Assembly: GCF_009363695.1 (NCBI RefSeq)
Contig: NZ_CP045403.1
Location: forward strand, 2,956,001 to 3,020,000
DNA length: 64,000 nt
DNA from: Bacillus sp. THAF10
Lineage (GTDB): Bacteria > Bacillota > Bacilli > Bacillales > Bacillaceae_I
Direction: 5' to 3'
Numbering within the stretch: position 1 is the stretch's first letter; each line of letters starts with the position of its first letter. Below, one piece after another: positions 17,418 through 26,808 of this stretch. The notes below the pieces were generated by a model that saw only the letters and a program-made list of their open reading frames with translations, was not told the origin of the DNA and did not search any database. The translations under genes and the position numbers were made by a program.

Positions 17418-17526
17418 GTTACTGTCGTGCTCTTTTAGCGGAAGTAGATGAAGGAATTTTTGTTTGCTTAGAAATGGAAAAGTCCTAAAGCTGACTTTTT
17501 CCTATTTTTAGCCACAATCTTTTAAA
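17418..17526 (+). repeat. Intergenic repeat family 2, copy 2
   Basis: Homologous to 5636-5758: GTTACTGTCGTGCTCTTTT, then a stem-loop GGAAAAGTC/GACTTTTTCC (17476-17484 and 17493-17502). Like copy 1 it lies immediately downstream of a minus-strand terminator, here that of phoPR. Confidence 0.75.
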
Positions 17527-17534
17527 AATGAGCA

Positions 17535-17570
17535 TAAAAAAAGGAGAGAGCAGGGTGGGCTCTCTCCTTT
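17535..17570 (-). terminator. phoPR terminator
   Basis: Stem AAAGGAGAGAG/CTCTCTCCTTT (17540-17550 and 17560-17570), followed by TTTTTTT on the minus strand. Confidence 0.9.
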
Positions 17571-17654
17571 TCCAAAATTGGCTCCTTGGATGAAGGGGTT
17601 TTCAAGGACTATATTAGCAGAGGTATGTAAAGTGACCATGAAACATTTGTTAAG

Positions 17655-19424
17655 CTATTGTAAATGTTTGTTTTCTTTAGATAATTTCACTTTAAAGATA
17701 GTACCTTTATTTAACTCGCTTTCAACCGTAATACTTCCATGGTGTGCTTCGACAATATGTTTCACAATTGCCAGCCCTAAGCCAGTACCTCCAGAATTTC
17801 TGCTTCTCGCTTTGTCCACCCTGTAAAAGCGTTCAAATATCCTTGAGATTTCTGCTTTTTCAATTCCAATTCCTGTATCAGAGACGCTAATTTCAACATC
17901 TTCCCCTGCATCCTTCACAGAAACCTTCACCTCACCATTTGCAGGCGTATAGGCAATGGCATTATTCACAAGATTAATAAATACTTGTTTTATTCTAGAA
18001 GCGTCCACGAAAAGATAGAGATCTTTTGCTGGTCTCTCAAAGGTCAATATAATATCTTTTTCCTTTGCTTTACGGTCTAAAATAATTAAAATTTCTTCGA
18101 GCAGGACATTGAGATCAATATAACTAGGATTCATTTTAAAGCCTTGTTTTTCTATTTTGGAGAGATCTAAGAGATCCTCAATTAGAGATTGAAGCCTATC
18201 ACTTTCCTTTAAGATAATGGAAAGAAAGTTCTCTAGTGTATTTCTTTCATTCATTGCCCCATCCAGTAAGGTTTCAGAAAATCCTTTAATCGAAGTAATC
18301 GGGGTCTTCAACTCATGCGAGACATTGGCAACAAAATCTTTACGCATTTGCTCGAGTTTCTTTAATTCGGTAATATCATGGAAAACAAGTACGATCCCTT
18401 TCCATTCATCATTCGTCCCAATAATCGGTGCCCCATACACCTCAAAATGCCTGCGTTCAATGCTTAAAGGCAGTAGCATCTGCTTTCGAACATTTACCTC
18501 CGTCATAAAGATTTCTTCGATTAATTCAACAACTTCCTTATGCTCAATTGCTTCGTAATATAGCCTGTATAAATATTCAGAAGGATTTGCTTCAAAGGTT
18601 TCCTTATAAGACCGGTTGATGAGATTAACATAGCCACGTCCATCTATTAGGATGAGGCCGCTCCCCATACTCTCTATAAGAGTTCGTAATCGGTCCTGCT
18701 GCATCTCTTGGGCTTGCGTCATCTCCTGAAGGTTTCTGGCAAGAATGTTAATGGATTGACTCAGCATGCCTGTCTCATCAACATGCTCCTCGAAGGTTCT
18801 TGCTTTATAGTTGCCTTTTGCAAGCTCCATTGCCACCTTGGTCGCAGCCTCAATAGGACGCGTGTATTGAGCGGTAATTCTTACACCAAGCAATAGGATA
18901 ACAACAAAAGCGGCACCAAGACTTGCAATAAGCAATCCCCAAATTTGTTGATTTACTCTATTAAGGGAATCAATTGGAGTACTAAGCATCACATACCCAT
19001 CCTTGCTCCCATCTCTATAAATCGCACTTCCATAATAGTACATCTCATTATTCTGTTCATAAAAAATGCGGTCCTTATCTGAATTTTTTTGAACAGCATC
19101 TTTCATGATTTTTTGATGAGATTTCTCACCTGTGGGAGCTGGTCCTTCTGTATCGAAGAGAACGATTCCATTTTTATCTGTAATACTGATTCGTGCAGCT
19201 AACGTTTTACTCATATCATCCAAGTCTTTTGCAAGCTCTGATGTTATGCTAGTTTCCTCTTCCACCTGCATGGTCACTATATTGGTTTCTTTTACAAGCC
19301 GTTGATTAAACGTGTTCAGATAAAGGGATTTAAAGAGCTGTCCAAGCAATAACCCTAATCCAACAAGGACCACCACAATTAATGTGATTAAAGCGAATAA
19401 TAACCGTGAACGGAATTTATTCAT
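17655..19424 (-). CDS. phoR: Phosphate sensor histidine kinase PhoR
   Basis: A 589-residue membrane sensor kinase. Order: transmembrane helix (about 5-27), extracytoplasmic PAS-like region, second helix (about 158-180), HAMP (YTRPIEAATKVAMELAKGNYKART), cytoplasmic PAS, HisKA with phospho-acceptor His in VANVSHELKTPITSIKGF, and HATPase (NLVNNAIAYTP; VSDTGIGIE; GGTGLGLAIVKHIVEAHHG). It phosphorylates PhoP during phosphate limitation. The ATG 19424 overlaps the phoP stop by 8 bases; the upstream codon at 19454 lies inside phoP. Confidence 0.96.
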   Translation of the reverse strand: MNKFRSRLLFALITLIVVVLVGLGLLLGQLFKSLYLNTFNQRLVKETNIVTMQVEEETSITSELAKDLDDMSKTLAARISITDKNGIVLFDTEGPAPTGEKSHQKIMKDAVQKNSDKDRIFYEQNNEMYYYGSAIYRDGSKDGYVMLSTPIDSLNRVNQQIWGLLIASLGAAFVVILLLGVRITAQYTRPIEAATKVAMELAKGNYKARTFEEHVDETGMLSQSINILARNLQEMTQAQEMQQDRLRTLIESMGSGLILIDGRGYVNLINRSYKETFEANPSEYLYRLYYEAIEHKEVVELIEEIFMTEVNVRKQMLLPLSIERRHFEVYGAPIIGTNDEWKGIVLVFHDITELKKLEQMRKDFVANVSHELKTPITSIKGFSETLLDGAMNERNTLENFLSIILKESDRLQSLIEDLLDLSKIEKQGFKMNPSYIDLNVLLEEILIILDRKAKEKDIILTFERPAKDLYLFVDASRIKQVFINLVNNAIAYTPANGEVKVSVKDAGEDVEISVSDTGIGIEKAEISRIFERFYRVDKARSRNSGGTGLGLAIVKHIVEAHHGSITVESELNKGTIFKVKLSKENKHLQ

Positions 19425-20148
19425 GAAACTTTGGTTCCTCCAGCTTGTATCCAAGCCCTCTTATCGTTTTAATATATTGAGGTTTTTTGGTATCTGTCTC
19501 TATTTTTTCTCTAAGGTGGCTTATGTGCACGTCCACAATTCGAGTGTCACCAGCAAAATCATAATTCCAGACCGCACTTAAAAGTTGATCACGCGTTAAA
19601 ACTCTTCCTTTGTTTTTAGAAAGATAGACCAATAGTTCAAATTCCTTTGGTGTCAGCTCAATCGGTTCCCCTTTAAAATACGCCTCAAATTGCTCAGGTA
19701 AAATTTTCACTTCTCCTATTTTGAGGGTTTCTAAAGATTCTTCACCCTTTTTCGCAGCAGCTTCTCCACTTTCCTGTTGCAGCTGTTGCACCCTTCTTAA
19801 AATTGCTTTTATTCTAGCTACGACTTCTCTAGGACTGAACGGTTTTGTCATATAGTCGTCTGCACCAAGCTCTAATCCCAATACTTTGTCGAACTCGTCA
19901 TCTTTTGCAGTTAGCATTAATATCGGTGTATTTACTTTTTGCTGTCTTAATTCCTTGCAAACTTCAATACCATCTTTCTTTGGTAGCATCAGGTCCAAAA
20001 CAATAATATCGAATTTGTTTTCTAAAGCCTTGTTTAAACCAGATTCTCCATCCATTGCAACTGTTACGTCATAACCAGCATGTTCTAGATTGTATTGTAG
20101 TAAGGTTACAATTGATTGTTCGTCATCCACTATCAGTATCTTTTTCAA
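19417..20148 (-). CDS. phoP: Phosphate response regulator PhoP
   Basis: A 243-residue OmpR-class response regulator. Receiver domain: acidic pair in ILIVDDEQS, phosphorylated Asp in DIIVLDLMLPKKDG, Lys in DYMTKPFSPRE. The C-terminal winged helix has ELTPKEFELLVYLSKNKGRV and TRIVDVHISHLREKIE. It activates the Pho regulon. The start is TTG 20148 with GGAGG 7 bases upstream, giving a start like that of B. subtilis PhoP; the ATG at 20169 lies upstream of that site. Confidence 0.96.
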   Translation of the reverse strand: MKKILIVDDEQSIVTLLQYNLEHAGYDVTVAMDGESGLNKALENKFDIIVLDLMLPKKDGIEVCKELRQQKVNTPILMLTAKDDEFDKVLGLELGADDYMTKPFSPREVVARIKAILRRVQQLQQESGEAAAKKGEESLETLKIGEVKILPEQFEAYFKGEPIELTPKEFELLVYLSKNKGRVLTRDQLLSAVWNYDFAGDTRIVDVHISHLREKIETDTKKPQYIKTIRGLGYKLEEPKFHE

Positions 20149-20261
20149 ATTCTTTTCCTCCACTTGCATTGTTTTGGAAACACCTTCACCCTATAGCCAC
20201 ATTTTTTTCTATATCTTTACTGTTCCATTCTACACAAGAACAATATACATTTACAATAAAT

Positions 20262-20306
20262 AAAAGCTGTCTAGAAGTCAGTGTTTTTGACTTCTAGACA
20301 GCTTTT
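20262..20306. terminator. Bidirectional-looking hairpin upstream of phoP
   Basis: A perfect 19-bp stem (20262-20280 and 20288-20306) around a 7-base loop. It lies between the maoC-like gene with its repeat and phoP, so on the minus strand it ends the upstream transcript. Confidence 0.85.
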
Positions 20307-20320
20307 GTTAGGAAATTAAC

Positions 20321-20452
20321 GCTATCTTTTCAATTGTTCACAAGGCTTTGCGTTCCTGTGGGCGGTCCGGGAGCCTCTTCGGCTATAGCCTGTGGGGTCT
20401 CCCGAAACGCGTTACATCCCGCAGGAGTCTACGCCTTTTGCTTTAGTGAAGC
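20321..20452 (+). repeat. Palindromic repeat family 1, copy E
   Basis: Keeps the core GGGCGGTCCGGGAGCC, GTGGGGTCTCCCGAAACGCG and CCCGCAGGAGTCTACGCC, but the outer inverted repeats have decayed. It lies between the maoC-like gene and phoP. Confidence 0.8.
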
Positions 20453-20489
20453 TTAGGTTAGTGTAAAAATAGTTTGCTTATATCAACTA

Positions 20490-20966
20490 CTAAAAGTTTT
20501 CTAGTGCGCTGCTTTCCATTGGCTCTAGGCGGTGTGGAGGGCAGACAGTGATGGAACCCTTTATAACCGTTTGCTGGTTATCATCTGTTCCAAGGATATT
20601 CATTACGATGCTGTGATCCTCGTCATTCACTTCTGCCACTTCAAATAAAAACTGAATGGTAGCATAGTGATAAACAGGCTTTGGAAAGGCAATATCCTGG
20701 CTAATAATATGGCTTCCTGGTCCTGGTAAGTATTTAGATACAGCTGAAGTGATGATCCCCGTAAGCATAATGCTAGGTACAATCGGCTTTTTAAAAGGTG
20801 TTTGCGATGCATAATCATGTTGAATGTATAAAGGATTAGCATCGTTTGTTAGCCCTAAATATAATAATAAATCTTTGTCCTCGATTTTTTCCGTTAATTC
20901 TAATTTTTCCCCTACTTGTATCTCTGTTAACTTTCTCCCAAGCTTTCTCTTTTTACCTAGTAACAT
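20490..20966 (-). CDS. MaoC-like hotdog-fold dehydratase family protein
   Basis: A 158-residue single hotdog domain. The motif region reads GLTNDANPLYIQHDYASQTPFKKPIVPSIMLTGI. Active (R)-hydratases have D-x-N-P-x-H-x-D, but here the catalytic His position is Tyr (NPLY). It may thus be a binding protein or a hydratase using another residue. It follows the citZ-icd-mdh terminator with an ATG after GGGGGTG. In other bacilli a similar gene stands between mdh and phoP. Substrate unknown; an acyl-CoA or acyl-ACP is likely by family. Confidence 0.85.
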   Translation of the reverse strand: MLLGKKRKLGRKLTEIQVGEKLELTEKIEDKDLLLYLGLTNDANPLYIQHDYASQTPFKKPIVPSIMLTGIITSAVSKYLPGPGSHIISQDIAFPKPVYHYATIQFLFEVAEVNDEDHSIVMNILGTDDNQQTVIKGSITVCPPHRLEPMESSALENF

Positions 20967-21023
20967 AGAGACACCCCCTGTTGAAGTTAGAAATTCCCTG
21001 TAAGCGATTACATTATTATGTTA

Positions 21024-21053
21024 AAAATTCGGGGATCTCATTCCCCGAATTTT
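21024..21053 (-). terminator. Terminator of the citZ-icd-mdh operon
   Basis: A perfect 12-bp stem AAAATTCGGGGA/TCCCCGAATTTT with a 6-base loop; T run on the minus strand. Confidence 0.88.
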
Positions 21054-21062
21054 CCTGCGATG

Positions 21063-22001
21063 CTAGGATAGCACTTCCATTACACTTTTTACTGACTCAA
21101 CAGACTTTGCAAGTGCTGCTTTTTCGTCCTCTGTTAATTCAAGTTCAATCACTTTTTCAATTCCACCTGCACCTAAAATAGTAGGAACGCCAAGGTAAAT
21201 CCCTTCATGTCCATATTCTCCTTCAAGATAGGCGATGGAAGGAAGAACCCTGCGTTGATCTTTAAGAATTGCTTCTACCATTTCAACCATGGAGGCTGCA
21301 GGTGCGTAGTAGGCACTACCATTCCCTAGCAGGTTCACGATTTCTCCCCCGCCTTTTCTCGTTCTTTCTACTATGGCATCTAAGCGGTCTTTCGGGATTA
21401 ATGTCTCAAGTGGAATCCCACCAGCATAGGAATAGCGAACAAGTGGCACCATGTCATCCCCGTGTCCACCTAGAACGAAACCTGTGATATCTTTTACAGA
21501 AAGATTTAACTCTTGGGAAACAAAGGTGCGAAATCTTGCTGTATCAAGTACCCCTGACTGTCCAATTACACGGTTTTTCGGGAAGCCGGACTCTTTGAAA
21601 ACAGTATAAGTCATTGCATCCACCGGGTTAGTTAAAACAATGATATAGCAATTAGGAGAATATTTAACAATTTCTTTTGTGACGCTTTTCATGATATTTT
21701 GATTGGTTGTTACCAAATCATCACGGCTCATCCCTGGTTTACGGGCAATTCCTGCTGTAATGACCACAATATCTGAATTAGCCGTATCTTCATAGTTGGA
21801 AGTACCGATGATATTTGCATCAAACCCCTGGACAGGACCGGCCTCTAGCATATCTAATGCCTTTCCCTTTGTCGGATTTTCCATTTGCGGAATATCGACT
21901 AACACGACATCCCCTAGCTCTTTTTGCGCTAACAAGAATGCTGTGGTAGCTCCAGTAAAGCCTCCACCAATTACAGATACTTTTTTACGCCTCATTGTCA
22001 T
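21063..22001 (-). CDS. mdh: Malate dehydrogenase
   Basis: 312 residues, LDH-like MDH that interconverts malate and oxaloacetate with [18 protein letters not shown] is the nucleotide-binding loop. [17 protein letters not shown] holds the substrate-binding Arg, [10 protein letters not shown] and [12 protein letters not shown] the catalytic Asp/Arg, and [10 protein letters not shown] the catalytic His. The ATG at 22001 (7 bases after AGGAGG) is better spaced than that at 22007. Last gene of the citZ-icd-mdh operon. Confidence 0.97.
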   Translation of the reverse strand: MTMRRKKVSVIGGGFTGATTAFLLAQKELGDVVLVDIPQMENPTKGKALDMLEAGPVQGFDANIIGTSNYEDTANSDIVVITAGIARKPGMSRDDLVTTNQNIMKSVTKEIVKYSPNCYIIVLTNPVDAMTYTVFKESGFPKNRVIGQSGVLDTARFRTFVSQELNLSVKDITGFVLGGHGDDMVPLVRYSYAGGIPLETLIPKDRLDAIVERTRKGGGEIVNLLGNGSAYYAPAASMVEMVEAILKDQRRVLPSIAYLEGEYGHEGIYLGVPTILGAGGIEKVIELELTEDEKAALAKSVESVKSVMEVLS

Positions 22002-22031
22002 GTTCATTCCTCCTTAACCCTTTATATATGT

Positions 22032-22066
22032 AGAAGCAAAAACTCCAAAAAGGAGCTTTTGCTTCT
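22032..22066 (-). other. Intercistronic stem-loop between icd and mdh
   Basis: A 15-bp stem (22032-22046 and 22052-22066; AGAAGCAAAA.CTCC arms) without a clear T run. It may be an RNA processing or stability element that sets the ratio of Icd to Mdh. Confidence 0.55.
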
Positions 22067-22159
22067 TGTAACATAGCTTTAGGATAATTAGTCTGCAAAG
22101 TAGAGCGTCCATCTCCATGCGCCAGCGACTAGCAAAATGGGCGCATTCCGCTTTTGTTA

Positions 22160-23428
22160 TTACATATTTTTGATTAGTTCGTCACCAAACTCAGAGCATT
22201 TTACTTCTGTTGCTCCATCCATTAGGCGGGCAAAATCGTAAGTGACAACCTTAGAAGCGATGGATTTTTCCATAGCATCTACAACAAGTTGTGCAGCCTC
22301 TGTCCAACCAAGGTGTTCAAGCATTAATACACCAGAAAGGATAACAGAAGATGGATTTACTTTATCAAGACCTGCATACTTTGGAGCAGTACCGTGTGTT
22401 GCTTCAAAAATAGCATGGCCAGTTTCGTAGTTGATGTTTGCTCCTGGAGCAATTCCGATTCCACCTACTTGTGCAGCAAGTGCATCAGAAATATAATCAC
22501 CGTTCAGGTTCATTGTCGCAACAACATCAAACTCTTTTGGACGAGTAAGAATTTGTTGTAAGAAGATATCAGCAATAGAATCTTTAACAATGATTTTGCC
22601 TTCTGCTTCAGCAACCTCTTGAGCTTTGTTAGCAGCATCTTTGCCTTCCGCTTCAGCAATACGGTCATATTGAGCCCAAGTGAATACTTTGTCGCCGAAT
22701 TCTTTTTCAGCAAGCTCATAGCCCCAGTTCTTGAACGCACCTTCTGTAAACTTCATGATGTTTCCTTTGTGTACTAGAGTTACAGATTTACGCCCATGCT
22801 CGATTGCATAGTTAATGGCACCGCGAACTAGACGGGAAGTACCTTCTTCAGATACAGGCTTGATGCCGATACCAGACGTTTCAGGGAAACGAATTTTGTT
22901 AACTCCCATTTCTGTTTGAAGGAAGTTGATAAGCTTTTCTACTTCCTCAGAACCTTTTGCATACTCAATACCAGCATAAATATCTTCTGTGTTTTCACGG
23001 AAAATAACCATGTCAGTATCTTCTGGACGTTTGATTGGAGAAGGAACTCCTTGGAAATAACGAACAGGACGCAAGCAAGTGAAAAGATCAAGCTCTTGAC
23101 GCAATGCAACGTTTAGAGAGCGGATTCCGCCACCAACCGGAGTTGTTAGAGGACCTTTGATTGCAATTATGTACTCACGAATATCTTCAAGCGTTTGGCT
23201 TGGCAACCATTCACCAGTTTGGTTGAATGCTTTTTCCCCAGCCAATACTTCTTTCCAAACAATTCCTTTTTCGCCATTATATGCTTTTTCAACAGCTGCT
23301 TCTAAAACGCGGGATGCAGAAGCCCAAATGTCAGGACCGATTCCGTCTCCCTCGATAAATGGAATAATTGGGTTGTTAGGTACGTTTAATACACCATCAG
23401 TAACAGTAATTTTTGTTCCTTGTGTCAA
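22160..23428 (-). CDS. icd: Isocitrate dehydrogenase (NADP)
   Basis: A 422-residue NADP-dependent Icd that oxidises isocitrate to 2-oxoglutarate. Visible motifs: [12 protein letters not shown], the isocitrate-binding Ser loop [61 protein letters not shown] and the cofactor site HGTAPKYAG. Start TTG 23428, 8 bases after GGAGG. Second gene of the TCA operon, 107 bases after citZ. Confidence 0.97.
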   Translation of the reverse strand: MTQGTKITVTDGVLNVPNNPIIPFIEGDGIGPDIWASASRVLEAAVEKAYNGEKGIVWKEVLAGEKAFNQTGEWLPSQTLEDIREYIIAIKGPLTTPVGGGIRSLNVALRQELDLFTCLRPVRYFQGVPSPIKRPEDTDMVIFRENTEDIYAGIEYAKGSEEVEKLINFLQTEMGVNKIRFPETSGIGIKPVSEEGTSRLVRGAINYAIEHGRKSVTLVHKGNIMKFTEGAFKNWGYELAEKEFGDKVFTWAQYDRIAEAEGKDAANKAQEVAEAEGKIIVKDSIADIFLQQILTRPKEFDVVATMNLNGDYISDALAAQVGGIGIAPGANINYETGHAIFEATHGTAPKYAGLDKVNPSSVILSGVLMLEHLGWTEAAQLVVDAMEKSIASKVVTYDFARLMDGATEVKCSEFGDELIKNM

Positions 23429-23470
23429 TGTGAAAACCTCCTAAAAATGATAAAGTGCTTGATGTTTTTT

Positions 23471-23490
23471 GGGGAGTGAAATCCCTCCCC
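23471..23490 (-). other. Stem-loop between citZ and icd
   Basis: GGGGAG/CTCCCC stem with an 8-base loop, followed on the minus strand by A residues, so it is not an intrinsic terminator of citZ. It may protect the citZ 3' end. Confidence 0.4.
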
Positions 23491-23535
23491 ATGATAGTAT
23501 AACAAATTAGTATGCTTTTTCGCTCTATTTAGAAA

Positions 23536-24654
23536 TTATCCTCTTTTTTCTAAAGGAACATAATCTTGCTTTCCAGGTCCCGTATATTCTGCACGTGGGC
23601 GAATAAGTCGGTTGTTGGAATATTGCTCAAGAATATGTGCAAGCCATCCAGAAACACGGCTCACTGCAAAAATTGGTGTGAATAAATCATGATCAATTCC
23701 TAAAGAGTGGTAAACAGATGCACTATAGAAATCAACATTTGGTGGTAGTGGCTTTTCAGAAGTTACCACTTCCTCTACCTTCACGGACATTTCATACCAT
23801 TTGGATTGACCCGTTAAATGAGTTAGCTTTTCAGACATTTCACGTAAGTGCTTCGCACGTGGATCTCCTTGACGGTACACTCTGTGACCAAAGCCCATGA
23901 TTTTTTCTTTGTTAGCAAGCTTTTCACGGATATAGCTTTCCGCATTCTCCACTTCACCAATTTCAGAAAGCATCTTCATAACCGCTTCATTTGCACCACC
24001 ATGTAAAGGCCCCTTTAGAGCTCCAATTGCAGCCGTCACACCGGAATAAACATCCGATAGCGTCGCTACGCAAACGCGTGCAGTAAATGTAGAAGCATTT
24101 AGCTCATGATCAGCATGAAGCACTAGCGCTTTGTTAAATGCTTCAATCGCAACTTCAGATGGCTCTTCTCCGGTTAACATGTATAAGAAGTTCGCTGCAA
24201 AGCCCAAATCCGTTCTTGGCGCAATTGGTTCTAAGCCTTTGCGAATTCTTGAGAACGCTGTCACAATTGCTGGCATTTTTGCCTGCAAGCGGACTGCTTT
24301 ATGATAGTTTGCTTCCTCTTCCATTTTGTCAGCATCCTCATCATAAAGACCAAGCAAAGATACTGCTGTACGAAGAGCTGCCATAGGGTGCACTTTGTCA
24401 ATTGGATAAGTTTTGAAATGGTTAATCACTTCTTCAGGAAGAGCTGCATTTTCAGCCAATTCTTGTTTTAACGCAGTTAACTCCTTCTTGTTCGGAAGCT
24501 TTTGATGCCATAGAAGATAAATTACCTCTTCAAAGCTGGCATGCTCTGCCAGATCATCAATATTGTAGCCAACATACGTTAATGTGTCGTCAATGATGGA
24601 GCTAATTGCAGATGTTGTCGCTACAATTCCTTCAAGACCTTTAGTTGTTGTCAT
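23536..24654 (-). CDS. citZ: Citrate synthase
   Basis: A 372-residue type I-fold citrate synthase that condenses oxaloacetate and acetyl-CoA. The catalytic His, His and Asp lie in HADHELNAS, FGHRVYRQGDPRAKHLRE and VDFYSASVYHSLGI. It ends with RPRAEYTGP. The ATG is preceded by AAAGGAGAGGG. First gene of the citZ-icd-mdh operon. The 354-base upstream interval holds a cre-like site but no gene. Confidence 0.97.
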   Translation of the reverse strand: MTTTKGLEGIVATTSAISSIIDDTLTYVGYNIDDLAEHASFEEVIYLLWHQKLPNKKELTALKQELAENAALPEEVINHFKTYPIDKVHPMAALRTAVSLLGLYDEDADKMEEEANYHKAVRLQAKMPAIVTAFSRIRKGLEPIAPRTDLGFAANFLYMLTGEEPSEVAIEAFNKALVLHADHELNASTFTARVCVATLSDVYSGVTAAIGALKGPLHGGANEAVMKMLSEIGEVENAESYIREKLANKEKIMGFGHRVYRQGDPRAKHLREMSEKLTHLTGQSKWYEMSVKVEEVVTSEKPLPPNVDFYSASVYHSLGIDHDLFTPIFAVSRVSGWLAHILEQYSNNRLIRPRAEYTGPGKQDYVPLEKRG

Positions 24655-25008
24655 TTAAACCCTCTCCTTTATGTGAAATTTCCCAAATTCCTTAACTGTC
24701 ATTGCTCACCCGAACGCTTGCTCAACATAATGATAAAAGACAAATATATGCAAAAATATTAAGAGTAATTTATCAATTCAAAATCTAGCAAACTAAGAAA
24801 ATGCTTACATTTCCATTCATAAAAATAAGCGCCATAACCATTAGATTCATGGGTGTGCGCGCATTTTCGGCGAACAATGTACCTTTTGCTATATAGGAAG
24901 GAAGTGTCCTTGTCCCTATTATAAACAATTATCTGAACTTTGTGAATGAAAAGAACAAAAGTATTACAAAAAATATTATAACAAAAAAACAATTTGTGAA
25001 ATAATCTC
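24655..25008 (-). promoter_or_regulatory. citZ upstream region with a cre-like site
   Basis: The minus strand at 24809-24796 reads TGTAAGCATTTTCT, one base from the CcpA cre consensus TGWAARCGYTWNCW. A weak promoter candidate TTGAAT-N17-TATTTT lies between it and the gene. Catabolite repression of citZ by CcpA is known in B. subtilis. No gene was found here; a 77-codon minus-strand frame has no ribosome binding site. Confidence 0.5.
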
Positions 25009-25470
25009 TTAAGTGAAGTACTCCACGATTTTCATTGCTAGGTACGCAATCCCCGCACCAATTAATGGACCAACCGCTACACCTCCGAAAAGAGCTACAG
25101 CAAGAATCGTACCAAAAATAAGCGCTGTTGTAATATGAGGATCGTTTGCAAGAAGCGTTAACCCACCTTTTGCAATCAGCGCAACTGCTACACCTGCAAA
25201 CAGAGCAATCCAAGCATAATAGGATTTAAGCGCATCTCCCAGCTGTTTAAAGCCAATATCTCCTGTTGCAATTGGCACAAGTACCGCAATGGTGATAATC
25301 GTCACTCCCCAGTTAATCCCTTTTGCCTGCAGGTAAGGGAATATTTTGTTATCTAGCCCAATAGTTTTAATAACAAGCAGAGTGATGACTGCAATCATGA
25401 GAGATGGATTTTTTGCTAAAAACCCTATTAATAGTAGTATAAGCAGAAACAGCGTGGCATAACTTATCAT
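25009..25470 (-). CDS. ytwI: DUF441 membrane protein YtwI
   Basis: A 153-residue integral membrane protein with about four hydrophobic segments. The signature GINWGVTIITIAVLVPIATGDIGF marks the YtwI/DUF441 family. Start ATG 25470, 9 bases after GGAAGG; the longer frame to 25500 lacks a site. Function is unknown. It lies divergent from ytvI and upstream of citZ, as in B. subtilis. Confidence 0.88.
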   Translation of the reverse strand: MISYATLFLLILLLIGFLAKNPSLMIAVITLLVIKTIGLDNKIFPYLQAKGINWGVTIITIAVLVPIATGDIGFKQLGDALKSYYAWIALFAGVAVALIAKGGLTLLANDPHITTALIFGTILAVALFGGVAVGPLIGAGIAYLAMKIVEYFT

Positions 25471-25643
25471 TCTTTTCATCCTTCCAATAGCAAAACCCAC
25501 TTTAATCCTACCATAATGAAAAGAGAAAGAAAAAGAATTGAAATTGCTTACAATTTTTAAAATTTTGAAATATTATACTGGGAAAAGAAGAATGTTAGCT
25601 GTAAAATAAGGATAAGGAATTTTTGGTAAAAGGTGGTGTTTCT

Positions 25644-26765
25644 GTGAACTGGAATTATGTACATATTTTCTTTCGTCTTCTTCTAGTACTTGCTATCATC
25701 ATTTTCGGTCTTTATGCTGCATTTCATATTTTCTCCATCGCGTATCCATTCATCATAGCTTTGTTACTCGCATTCTTCATTAATCCTTTAGTAAATTTTC
25801 TCGAAATCAAGGGAAGGCTTCCAAGAAGTCTGGCCGTATTCATTTCCATTTTAGCAGTTTTTGCAGGAGTAGCAGGAATTGTTACACTATTAATTGTTGA
25901 AATCGTATCAGGCACTGAATATTTAGCTAAGGTGGTCCCTGGACATTTTGAAACATTAGTGGTGTATGTGGAGCAATTTGTCGTGACAAAGGTTATTCCT
26001 TTTTTCAACCAAATCACAACGATGTTTCATAGCCTTGAAGAGGGGCAACAAGAGTCCTTGCTAACAAATATTGAAAACTTAGGCGCTTCGATTGCCACTA
26101 ATGTAGGAGAGTTTATTCAAACCTTTCTAACCAACCTTCCTAAAATACTTACATGGATACCAAGCTTTGCTACCGTGTTAATTTTTTCTTTATTGGCTAC
26201 CTTTTTTATTAGCAAGGACTGGTATAAGTTAAAAGCAAGGCTAACAAAGATGACTCCTAAAAAAATTCAAGGCAGCTTGGCAAATGTTTTCTTTAGCTTA
26301 AAAAGAGCCTTTTTCGGATTTATTAGGGCACAAGCAACGTTAATTTCGATCACGACTATCATTGTGTTAATTGGACTCCTAATTTTACGTGTAGAATATG
26401 CCATCACCGTTGCTCTAATTATCGGACTGGTCGATTTGATTCCTTATCTTGGAACAGGGCTAGTATTTGTTCCGTGGGTTATCTTTTTAGCGATTAGCGG
26501 AAATCTTCCATTAGCAATAGGTTTAGGAGTTTTGTATTTAATTGTTATTGTTCAACGTCAGCTAATGGAGCCGAAAATTCTTTCCTCCAGTATTGGTCTT
26601 GATCCATTGGCAACGTTAATTGCCTTATTCGTCGGCTTCCAGTTAATTGGGTTTCTAGGTTTGATTGTAGGACCGGTTACCGTTGTTATTTTTAACACAC
26701 TATGGAAGGCTGGGGTAATGAAAGATATTTATTTATATGTAGTAGGGAAAAATAGAGTTGTTTAG
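25644..26765 (+). CDS. ytvI: AI-2E family transporter YtvI
   Basis: A 373-residue polytopic membrane protein of the AI-2E/PerM family. N-terminal helices (LLLVLAIIIFGLYAAFHIF; YPFIIALLLAFFINPLVNFLE) and C-terminal helices with LIPYLGTGLVFVPW and the family motif QRQLMEPKILSSSIGLDPLATLIALFVGFQLIG. Substrate unknown; members export small molecules or ions. The start is GTG 25644 after AAAGGTGGTG; the TTG at 25623 is upstream of that site. Confidence 0.9.
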   Translation: MNWNYVHIFFRLLLVLAIIIFGLYAAFHIFSIAYPFIIALLLAFFINPLVNFLEIKGRLPRSLAVFISILAVFAGVAGIVTLLIVEIVSGTEYLAKVVPGHFETLVVYVEQFVVTKVIPFFNQITTMFHSLEEGQQESLLTNIENLGASIATNVGEFIQTFLTNLPKILTWIPSFATVLIFSLLATFFISKDWYKLKARLTKMTPKKIQGSLANVFFSLKRAFFGFIRAQATLISITTIIVLIGLLILRVEYAITVALIIGLVDLIPYLGTGLVFVPWVIFLAISGNLPLAIGLGVLYLIVIVQRQLMEPKILSSSIGLDPLATLIALFVGFQLIGFLGLIVGPVTVVIFNTLWKAGVMKDIYLYVVGKNRVV

Positions 26766-26768
26766 AAT

Positions 26769-26808
26769 AAAAAAAGTGCCTTTTCATAGAGAAAAGGCAC
26801 TTTTTTTA
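26769..26808. terminator. Bidirectional terminator between ytvI and the DUF1002 gene
   Basis: AAAAAGTGCCTTTTC/GAAAAGGCACTTTTT with a 5-base loop and T runs on both strands, between two convergent genes. Confidence 0.92.

Noticed and set aside
24759..24992. 77-codon minus-strand frame upstream of citZ
   Set aside because: AT-rich promoter DNA with no ribosome binding site and no protein-like composition.
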